Shown here: in pieces, positions 36,964 through 46,222 of the stretch
How positions within the stretch are numbered: the first letter of the stretch is position 1
How the letters are laid out: every line of letters begins with the position of its first letter
Source of the DNA: Pholis gunnellus
Lineage: Eukaryota; Chordata; Actinopteri; Perciformes; Pholidae
Direction of reading: 5' to 3'
NCBI GenBank assembly: GCA_910591455.2
Contig: OU342815.1
Span: 22,738,519 to 22,802,518 of the forward strand
DNA length: 64,000 bases
The notes under the pieces: generated by a model
What the model saw: only the letters and a program-made list of their open reading frames with translations
Told to the model about the DNA's origin: nothing
Database searches by the model: none
Program-made: the position numbers and the translations under genes

Positions 36964-38819
36964 TGGCGTTTATGTGCAGCATGCAGACCAAAGTGAAAGT
37001 TAACGTCTTAATGCCGTCGCGGAAGAGTTCACAGTCGTCACAATGGCTTCAAGCGTGCTTCGTGGGAGGAATGAACCGCTCCACACAAATAACACTTTCA
37101 GCGGCATGGATTGAATCATAAGAGTCTTAAAATGGCGTGACTGTGAGTTACGCTCAGATCTCTCCCAGAACATCAAATGCTCTGGACATCCCATCACTCA
37201 GCCGCTACATGACATTTACAGCCACTGATGTGTTCGCTCCTTTGCCTTTTGCTTTGGCGCCCTGAACACCGACCGCTGCAGCTTTACTTCACATATGAAG
37301 AGAGAAGTTTTCTCTGCTAAAACTATTCAAATGGCTTCTGTCAACTTATGATTCCAGCTTCGAAAGTCGACTTTCATCAGGAATTCTCATCTAAAAGAGT
37401 CCCAAAGTACCGGACATTTTTAATTCTTTCTCAAAAATATGATATAAAATACCTGCATGTTGCAGTATGAGGAATTAATTCAAGTTTAAACCGTATCAGA
37501 GAAAGTAATATCCGTCTATCTCATGTTCAGGTGTTCGAGAGGCATTTTTATTTCCCACATTTCTAAAAGCTTTTTAAAATAAGACGTATGAGATTTACTA
37601 ACTAATAGAAACCAGCCGGTGCTTTGATACTATTTTACATTGATTCCAGTACAAACAAACTGCTTTATTTGATCATTAAGATGTTGACAATAGTTTAAAG
37701 AAAATTTACAAAACTAAGAAAACTACATTCATAACTTGTGCAAAAGTGCCGCGTCAGGTTTTGAATGTAATCTAAAGGTGTCTTTTTCAAGTGACGACCT
37801 AAATATAACAGATTTATAGGATGTGACTTTATTAAAACATGTCAGTCTCACTAATATCACCCCAACACATGAAGATAACTCACAATACTCCAATAATTCA
37901 TCCTGCTGGTCCTTTTCAAAGGGTTTAAAGCTGTAATCATGAACACATCTTTTAAACCAGTTCTTCTCAAAGTGGGCTCCTTCAAATAATTTGCTATATA
38001 TCATAAAATTGTGCAAATCTACAGATGGGAACCGTCATAGAACAAGCGTACGGCCACCGCTGTTAGATTTGGACTCATAGAAACTCTGATATGACTGTGA
38101 ATCACAAAAACAACTGATGATCAGCTTTAAGGCCTTTACGGTGATTTGACGATTAAAAAACAATCAGAAAATGCTAAATACTCACCCGCGAATATCATAT
38201 GTCAAGTCATAAGTTGAATTACTGACATTGCAAACATTGCAATTTGAATAAAAGACGTCCTGTATATAAGTGGTGTTAATATTTAATATCTTAACATGGT
38301 TATAATGGAAACGTGTTTAGGTTGAAAGGTTATACAATACTAATGGCGTGTAAAATGACGCGGGTTGTCGTGTGCTTCGTTGGTGTTACGATTAAGAGCG
38401 GTCCATGGGAAATGTTCTCCAGCGTAAAGGGTTCCTGAAACCCTGTGATCAGTGTTTTTATTATTCATTTGTTTTTTATGGAGTGTGAAGTGAAGTTACT
38501 TTTATTTATTTAGTCCTCATGGTCACACATTTATCTCAGAGGGTTTTACAAACAAAGCAACACCATGAAACCATCTATTCAGAGAGCTTGAATTAGATTA
38601 AATTAGGCTTTTTATTGCTTTTGTTGCTGAAAAAACAGCTTTTAACTGAGTCACACCTACAGCAGATAACGTCTTTAACGTTACCTTTCCCAGCTGACAA
38701 ATACATAAACGCATGAATAAAAATGTCACGTTCTCTGTGTGAAAAGTTAAAAAAGCCACGGTGATGGACAGCCGTCACAGAACCCGCGGTGTGGACGTGG
38801 ACTCTGCAGTATTTAGTCT

Positions 38820-39100
38820 GATAACAAACCCGGGAGAGACACAGAGGTGGAGGAGCCCGGAGCCTCGCCGGGGCACGATAACACCTTGACAATTCAACAC
38901 ACATGTGCGTCGGCGAGCGAGCTGGGCCTTTTCTGTTCTACGCCTTCGGGGGGGGGGGGGCAGAGCCTCCAACAGCATGTGGAAGAGGTTTTCCACTCAG
39001 CTGTACGTCCAGCACCTCCAGTGCGGCGGACCCCCGGAGCCACATCCAGCTCTCTGCGGTGTTCGGCACCGAGGCCAGCTGCGGATTAACATGATTTGCA
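38820..39100. promoter_or_regulatory. CpG-rich patch, possible regulatory island
   Basis: Higher CpG density than its surroundings (for example 'GAGCCTCGCCGGGGCACG', 'GTGCGTCGGCGAGCGAG'). No first exon or core promoter element was recognised. Confidence 0.25.
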
Positions 39101-39140
39101 CCTCCTCCTCCTCCTCCTCCTCCTCCTCCTCCTCCTCCTC
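39101..39140. repeat. (CCT)13 trinucleotide tract
   Basis: Uninterrupted CCT/CTC repeat. Confidence 0.95.
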
Positions 39141-39877
39141 GGTGCAGGTAACACCCACGCCTCCCAGCTGGAGGTCCGGCGTGTCAGATTTAGCTCCACC
39201 TTCACAAAAAGCCAAAATAAAAACACGCACGCGCGGAGAGCCAACGTCTCCTCAAGAAGCCAGGTTCAGTTACCCAAGATATCACATTCACAGGGAGTCA
39301 ATTCAATTCAAACGCAGTAATGAAATAAGAGCGAGAGAATCGGATTTAGCCATCACCGCTGTTTTAAAACGCTTGAACAACTTCTCCAGGCGTTTGGTTT
39401 CTGAGACACTGAGGCATTCATGTTCCTCTCTCGCGTCCTGCCGTCCGACGCATCACTTGCGGGCGGAGACCCAAACATAACAAGCTCTCGTGGTATCAAA
39501 AGGTCGAGACATCTGTGTTCTATATGGTGAGACCCTCAAAACACCTGTCAGTCCACGCTCCACTTGACAAGTCTGACATTTACAGAAAGTCTCTGTTTCT
39601 CTCCGGCCTTTGTCTTCTCATATTGGATCCGAGGTGGATCGAGTCTCTCTCTTTAATATATCTGTGAGTGACACACTTTAGATTAGTTATCAAAACAGGG
39701 TTTATTTAGCTGTTTGCTTGTGCAATGTCAAACGTTTTTTTATTTCTCAAAGACAAACACACAAAGTTTGATTAATCTGACGGTTATTTCCTTGATTAAG
39801 TGAGTTTTTTGGTGTCTTGTTTTGTCCTCAAAGATATTCAGTTAACGTTCACAGAAGAAACCAGACAATATTCACAT

Positions 39878-39998
39878 TTAAACAGAAACAGATCATTTAG
39901 ACTTTTTTTCTTCATTGCAATTAATCGATTATCAAAAATGTTTGCAGATTAATTTAATATTAGACAACTAACCGATTAATCGTTGCAGCTCTGGTGTC
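39878..39998 (-). repeat. Dispersed repeat C, copy
   Basis: 'AATTAATCGATTATCAAAAA' and 'CGATTAATCGTTGCAGCTCT' are the two characteristic blocks of this common teleost short repeat. Confidence 0.6.
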
Positions 39999-40050
39999 CG
40001 TCGACACGTTTCACAGGTTGCAGCCAAAGACGCCGCCGGTGTTCTGGATT

Positions 40051-40202
40051 AACGAGTGACCGTGTTACTCTCAGCTGAATGTGTCTGTGGTCGCTCGTAG
40101 TGACGGACGATGTTCCTTCACTCAATTTTAAAACCAGGAAGTTACTACGAGCGACCACAGACACATTCAGCTGAGAGTCACCAGCTAACACGGTCACTCG
40201 TT
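40051..40202. repeat. Long inverted repeat: 51-bp perfect stem, 42-nt loop
   Basis: Left arm 40051-40101. The right arm is in two blocks, 40144-40177 (exact complement of 40068-40101) and 40186-40202 (exact complement of 40051-40067), separated by an 8-nt bulge TCACCAGC. The loop is 40102-40143. I compared all 51 pairs and found no mismatch. Confidence 0.95.
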
Positions 40203-40429
40203 GAACTGAAACACCTGTTGCTCTGAAACGTTCCTGTCGCTATTCTGTAAAACCTGAGTAGATTCTGAGAACTGAACATTAGAGAAGAACCAGACATGTT
40301 GATGCCGCTCACATCAGCTTTAATTTAAAGTTCAAAAGGCAAAACACCACTTCTGTTGCAACACAAAGACGTTTCTGATCCATCAAAAACTAAGAGAGGA
40401 CAGGGCCGCAGAGGTTTGTGGTAAGAGAA

Positions 40430-40705
40430 GGAGACGAGGGAGGGAGGGAAGGAGAGAGTAATGGGAAAGAAGGAGGAAAGAAGGAGGAAAGGAAGGAAAG
40501 AAAGATGAAGCAAGGAGGGTGGAAGGAAAGAGGATAAAAGGTCGGAAGGATAAGTGTCTGTCGCTCCTACAAACAATTGACCTGGTTGAGCTTTTGGTGT
40601 TTTTCCAGCACACAGAGAGAGAGAGAGAGAGAGCCGGAAAGAGACAGACAGAGAGAGAGAGCGAGGTAGAGAGAGAGATAGATGGGGGAGAGAGAGAGAG
40701 AGAGG
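40430..40705. repeat. Polypurine (GGAA)/(GA) region
   Basis: Two polypurine blocks (40430-40545 and 40613-40705) are split by mixed sequence. They generate low-complexity open frames on both strands. Confidence 0.85.
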
Positions 40706-41087
40706 CCTGGGCTCAGAGTGCTGACAAGAGGCCGGTGTTGAGCCATTGTGGGCGGATCATCACACTGTGTGTGTGTGGGGGGGGGGGGGGGGCTGCCCTC
40801 TGACACCTTGTCAGATGAGAGAGGACCCGACACGTAGAGACCTGCCAAAAACAGCTCAGGTGAAGGTAAGACACCGATTTCATCCATTCCAGTAACTCCT
40901 CGCTGTGTTAGATTGTGCTGTTCAGATGTTCAGAGACGGTACATGATCTGCTGGAAACACATCGATGTGTTACAGCAGCTGCGTGAAGCTTCACCTCGTT
41001 TAGCTTCGCTGCCACACACACACCAGGTGTTCTAGAAGCTCACCTGGACAATGTGCTCTCTGCAGCCATTCAGGGGTCTCAATGAGC

Positions 41088-41123
<36 letters not shown>
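41088..41123. repeat. (CA)n microsatellite
   Basis: CA tract of about 18 units. An (AT)9 tract follows at 41159-41177. Confidence 0.95.
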
Positions 41124-41126
<3 letters not shown>

Positions 41127-41966
41127 GATCACATTCATCACACACAACACAAACAAACATATATATATATATATATACATCATAGCAGTACTACAGACAT
41201 TTATTCAACATAATATGTACTCTGACCTTTTTTCATGTCGTATATTTTATGTATTTAAAGTGAAAGATTTCCCACAAAATGTAATATTTATGAGAGTACA
41301 AATATTTTACACAATTAATTATAATTATAAAAAATGTTCAAGGACTCACATGGGCCTTATTTAAAAAAATCTTTAAAAAGCAAACATTAAAAATAAAACA
41401 TCAAATATTTATATTTTTTAAATATATTTTAACTGTAATTTTCAGCTTTGATTTTAATTCAGATCTACTAAACGTGTGTTTCTTCTTTGTGTGGCTGTCA
41501 CTTTAATCCAGATATATTATTCATAGTTTAGTGTTATTTTTCACTTTCCTCGTAATTTACTGCTGTAAAGCTTTTATTTTATTCCTCTATTGTAGATATT
41601 TTGTGGTATTTTTCATATGTTTATTGTAATTTTATTGTCGTTTGTACTTTTATGTTTCTCTAACTCTGTTTATCCAAACTGTGTTTGTGTTAAACACCAA
41701 CACATCAACGCAGAGTCCTCAAATCTATAAACCGGCTTCTGATTCTAGTTTAACCGACGTGTACACGTGTACTAGTACAGTGTAGTACACTGTGTAGAGT
41801 ACCACTGTGTTTACTACAGTAACAGGTGTGACATCAGAGGTTAATTACAGTTCCTCCATAAAGACGCTGAGCGTGTAGTTCTGACTTTAAGCTGCTCGAC
41901 ACGTGTTGAGCTTTAAGGACTCAGTGTTGCACTGCCCTCTAGTGTTCACAGCAGGAACATCTGTAT

Positions 41967-42475
41967 GTACTGCAGTACTACGTCTGTAGTATTTATAACT
42001 CGAGAGAGTATCTGTGAGTACTGTAGTACTACGTCTGTAGTATTTATAACTAGAGAGAGTATCTGTGAGTACTGTAGTACTACGTCTGTAGTATTTATAA
42101 CTAGAGAGTATCTGTGAGTACTGTAGTACTACGTCTGTAGTATTTATAACTAGAGAGAGTATCTGTGTGTACTGCAGTACTACGTCTGTAGTATTTATAA
42201 CTAGAGAGAGTATCTGTGAGTACTGTAGTACTACGTCTGTAGTATTTATAACTAGAGAGAGTATTTGTATGTACTGTAGTACTACGTCTGTAGTATTTAT
42301 AACTAGAGAGAGTATTTGTATGTACTGTAGTACTACGTCTGTAGTATTTATAACTAGAGAGAGTATCTGTATGTACTGCAGTACTACGTCTGTAGTATTT
42401 ATAACTAGAGAGAGTATCTGTGTGTACTGTAGTACTACGTCTGTAGTATTTGTATGTACTGTAGTACTACGTCTA
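41967..42475. repeat. 51-bp minisatellite, about 9.7 units
   Basis: Units start at 41967, 42018, 42069, 42118, 42169, 42220, 42271, 42322, 42373 and 42424. The third unit is 2 bp short and the last is partial. Each contains 'GTACTACGTCTGTAGTATTT'. Because 51 is a multiple of three, one frame stays open and repeats a 17-residue peptide, but nothing supports translation. Confidence 0.95.
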
Positions 42476-42479
42476 ACAA

Positions 42480-43785
42480 AAGTTCAATGTGACAGAAATA
42501 GACACAAATGTCCCAGAATTTAAATACAGGGATCAGAAATGATGTATTACTGTTAGTATTAGAAGTTATTTTTACTGTAATACTACTAATACAAAGTATA
42601 TTTATTTACCTTTTCAAAAGCAGCGATTACAAAGTACTTCAGACAATTAATTAAATACTGAAAGACTTAGATCAAATAGTAATAAAATAAAGATACAATA
42701 CACAAGTATACAAAATATACAAATACACATAAATGTACACATACAGCAACACATATACACATGCACACACACACACACACACACAACAGATCAGATCTCT
42801 TCTTATCATTATGTTTAAAATCTAACTCTAAAAATATCAAATATACAGAAAATATATATTCCAACACTTACATCTGTACTGTAGTACTGTGTGTACTTTA
42901 CCAGCAGGAGACATGAGCAGGGTAGGACAGGACCTTTGAACTGGAGGTAGTATTTATAGTAGTTGTGGTAGTAGTATTCGTTGCAGTACACATAATAATA
43001 ATAGCAGTAGTTTATCGCATTACTAGAAATTAATATTTGAGGTTGTAATATTGATAATTAAATGTTCAATCATGAGAAAATGAGAAATTAAGATGTTAAA
43101 TAGTGTTAAAAAGTGATTGGATTGTTTTCTACAGCAGCAGCGTTGTTTGTATTGGTATCACTAACTGACAGGTTTGTGGTAGTACTAGCAGCAGTACTAG
43201 CAGTAGTACTAGCAGTAGTACTAGCAGTAGTACTAGTAGTCTCGGAGGTGTCAGTAGCAGTAACGGTGCTCTCTGTTTGCAGGTTATGAGTCAGTCAGGA
43301 GAGAAGTTCTGCTGAGAGAGAATGAACATTTGTAATCGGTGAGTAAAGCGTCATCTTCCTGTTCACACATCAGAAAACATCTGGAAACTATTAACACAAG
43401 CAGATGTTCAATCATTATCACAGACAGATCTATTGTTTTTATATATCGTGTACAAATTATAAGGATTTTATTAAACTATGTCGTTTTCTTCCTTTGAACA
43501 TTTAATGTAATATTAATCAGTTGATTGTTCAGTTTCCACAATGTGTGTTACCAACAGTAGTACACACAGACTTACAATTATTATAAATTATTTGAATTCA
43601 AAAAATAAATTATTCATCATTTAATTTTTTTGAAAATTAATCTGAATGTTTTTTAAATTCTGAAATTAAAGCAAAGCACTTAAAAAATAAAATGTTTCTC
43701 ATAAGTCTTCAGTAAAAACAAGTTAAAATGTGTTTATCATCACTTGGTGTTCAACTAATTGCGAATTCGGGTTTTAATAAATCAT
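42480..43785. other. Non-coding, AT-rich stretch
   Basis: Includes a CA tract (42762-42784), a short CAGTAGTACTAG tandem (about 43183-43236) and AT-rich sequence. No exon was recognised. Confidence 0.6.
43183..43236. repeat. 12-bp tandem (AGTACTAGCAGT), about 4-5 units
   Basis: Short tandem of AGTACTAGCAGT units with one-base variants. Confidence 0.8.
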
Positions 43786-43789
43786 TTCC

Positions 43790-43890
43790 CTTTAGAGTTG
43801 CAATTAGTCACCAATTTATTAGTTGAACGACAAAAAAATAATCACCAAATATTTTGATAATCAATTTATCGTTAAACAAAGATTTCCTGA
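43790..43890. repeat. Dispersed repeat C, diverged copy
   Basis: 'GTTGCAATTAGTCACCAATT' and 'TTTTGATAATCAATTTATCG' are degenerate forms of the repeat C blocks. Confidence 0.4.
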
Positions 43891-44221
43891 TTTATTGTGT
43901 TTCATATCATAATGAACTGAATATCTTTGGACCATTGACCGTCGATAAGAAGTGAACGTAGTCATCTTAACAGCAGCAAATGGTTTGTGGAGTTAGTACG
44001 TTTTTAAGCCTCGAGTTTGTATCTTTATCCGTCACCATGAGTCTTTTTTGGAGCCAGAAGTGACACTAGAGGGCGGAGCTAAGTACAACCAAACGCTGAA
44101 TACGACAATTTTAGGCGACCAAAATGTTACAATTAACTTTCATGAGGAACTTTCACTGTGAAAGATTTAAAGATCAAAGACGAAAACACAGACTACTCCC
44201 AGACCAGATAACGTCTCTGGT

Positions 44222-44966
44222 AGAGACCTGTCAATCACAGTAAGCCCCGCCCCTAAAGCATCCCCTGCTTTATGGTCTGTTTGACTCTAAATGGACCATC
44301 ATTTACTAAATGAACATCATGCTGTATTGAAGAAGACTTGAAACTAGAGATTGAGACCATAAACTCATGTTTACAATGTTTACTGAGGTAATAAATCAAG
44401 AGAGAAGTAGAGTCATTTTCTCATAGACTTCTATACAACCAGAGGAGTCGCCCCCTGGTGGACATTAGAGAGAACGCAGCTTTAACACATGACCAGAGGT
44501 TGTTGTCTGTTTTGAACGGACAAAACAAGACACTTAAAGACATCACCTTGGACTTTGAGACACTGGTGATGGACCATTTTCACTATATTCTGACAATCAG
44601 GCCAAACGATTCATTGTTTAGTTTAGAAAATAATCTGAAGATTAATTGCTAATGAAGATGATCGTTAGTTTCAGCCCTATTCCCCTTTCAATTCAACATG
44701 ACACACAGCTGACACACTGCAGAAGAGAAGAGAGCAAACCTACTGAAGCAACGGCAGCAATGTTTGTTGTTTTTCTCGTCACTCATGCGTTCAACACGTG
44801 TAAGGTGCTTCCTCAGGAAATCCTCCGTACAGTTTACTCACAAACCCTCCAGCTGTTAGTGTTTTAGTAGGAACATAACTTCTATTCTAAGCCACTGCAC
44901 AGCTGCCTCTTCAGTTCACTTTACCTCGACTCTTCTGCTTCAAACCACATGAAGACATTTGAATCA
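44222..44966 (-). repeat. ~745-bp duplicated block, upstream copy
   Basis: Contains a minus-orientation element A copy (44222-44495, CTCF-like core 44447-44461 on the - strand), a repeat C segment (44500-44690) and about 275 bp of non-repeat-looking sequence. It is nearly identical along its length to 56168-56911, with only a handful of substitutions or 1-nt indels visible by eye. It ends about 1.1 kb upstream of the HAO2 start codon. Confidence 0.92.
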
Positions 44967-46069
44967 AATCATTTGTTTGACAGAAGAAGTCACTACTTTA
45001 CTTGTAAAATCTACATATTACATGTCTTGCACTATTATTCTTTACTTGTATTGTAGTATTTTTTAACATTGTGGTATCACAATGATCTCCAGCTGTTGTG
45101 TGTGTGAGCACATCTGCATGCTCAGTATTATCTCTTTATTTATTCCTGGATACATATTGAACTTTTCTACCGGCTCATAAAACCGGACTATTTTTAAATG
45201 CATTGCTACAAGAAGAGTTTTTGGCACGACTACACCGGTATCCTGTGTATGCATGTGTTAGTGTGTTAGCACGTAGGCCCGTGTGCACAGCGTGTAGATG
45301 TGTGCGACTGTATCTGGACCACGGGGGCGCTGCGTCACACGCCTCTTGTCCTCCTATAGCCGGAGTCGCCATCAGCACATTTCCAGCTCGTGCAAACACA
45401 ATAAGAGCAGAAAGGTCGCCCTCGGGTCACACAGCGGGGCTTTCACTGAGGCTCTGTGAGGGTTCGACTCTCACTCACACACAGAAACCAACAACGTGGA
45501 CACAAGGATTCATCTCTGTTTAACCCGGAATAAGAGAAAACTAAAATCAGTGGTTTTGACTCGCTCAGATGTCAAAGTGTGGAAGCTTGACTGGTGAGTT
45601 TGTCGACGGCGTGTTTAGGGCGGTTTCAGTGTGATGTCGCAACATCGGTCCTCCATGTGAGAGCAGAGAGACTCTGTTTGTGACAGATTGAGTATTTATT
45701 GTGTGGTCAGTCATGAAGTTCTTGTATTTGAAGTATTGTTTTGGGTCTTTCTGCTGCTGGAGCCTGCAGCTATTTGTCTCACGTACAAAGTCTGAAAACC
45801 AGTTTCCAGATGAAGCTGCATGTTTTTTAAAAACACGAGACGTGACTGGAAATAAATAACTAATTATGTTTAACAAAGCCGGCAGTGTTTAGCATTGAGA
45901 AAGTAGGTATTTAGAATTTCATATGCATGTGGTGAAGTGACTCATCTTGAGCATGTGTTGTGCTGATAAGAAGTAGAGCTTCACGGGGATGCTCGAGTAT
46001 CGTTCTGCATGTTTAATCAGTGCATGCGGCGTCAAATTGAAAACGGATGATCTCCGTTTCCCCACACAG
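44967..46069. other. Region immediately upstream of HAO2
   Basis: Should contain the HAO2 promoter and any 5' non-coding exon, but I cannot place a transcription start. A GTTTAATCA sequence near 46010 resembles an HNF1 half-site. A CpG-richer stretch lies at about 45230-45440. Confidence 0.4.
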
Positions 46070-46091
46070 AGAGGGAGGTCGCTGTGCAGAG
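46070..46091 (+). other. HAO2: Probable HAO2 5'-UTR part of the first coding exon
   Basis: 'TTTCCCCACACAG' ending at 46069 is a good splice acceptor just upstream of the start codon. This suggests the coding exon begins at 46070 and is spliced to a non-coding first exon further upstream. The in-frame ATG at 46047 would lie inside that intron. Confidence 0.5.
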
Positions 46092-46222
46092 ATGGCTATG
46101 GTGTGCCTGACGGACTTCGAGGAGTATGCAAAGGAGCATCTCTCAAAGGCCACCTGGGATTATTACGCAGCCGGAGCGGACGAATGCTGCACCAGGGACG
46201 ACAATCTACTGGCTTACAAAAG
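46092..46222 (+). CDS. HAO2: HAO2 coding exon 1
   Basis: Residues 1-43 plus two bases of Arg44. Contains the start ATG and the DYY motif with Tyr24. The donor is AG|GTACAG. Confidence 0.95.

Larger units (their letters stand above)
36620..39870. other. Non-coding stretch with CpG-rich patch
   Basis: Holds a GGA tract (about 36920-36963), a CpG-rich patch (about 38820-39100) and a CTC tract (39101-39140). The 191-codon + frame at 38905-39480 contains a run of Ser from the CTC tract and shows no domain, so I do not call it a gene. Confidence 0.5.
40210..41965. other. Non-coding, purine-rich then AT-rich stretch
   Basis: About 40430-40545 is a GGAA/GGGA polypurine tract, 40613-40705 is an interrupted GA array and about 40776-40792 is a G-run. 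A CA array (41088-41123) and AT tract (41159-41177) follow, then AT-rich DNA. No exon was seen. Confidence 0.6.

Noticed and set aside
38905..39480. 191-codon + strand ORF
   Set aside because: Length comes from a CpG-rich patch plus a CCT microsatellite giving poly-Ser. No domain or splice logic.
42167..42523. 118-codon ORF with a 17-residue tandem repeat
   Set aside because: It is the 51-bp minisatellite read in its open frame. There is no start context, domain or splice evidence.
44458..44652. 64-codon ORF found almost identically at 56404-56598
   Set aside because: It lies wholly inside the duplicated repeat block. The match reflects DNA duplication, not protein conservation.
45390..45485. 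Possible tRNA gene suggested by a B-box-like GGTTCGACTCT
   Set aside because: No acceptor stem, A-box or anticodon arm can be paired around it.
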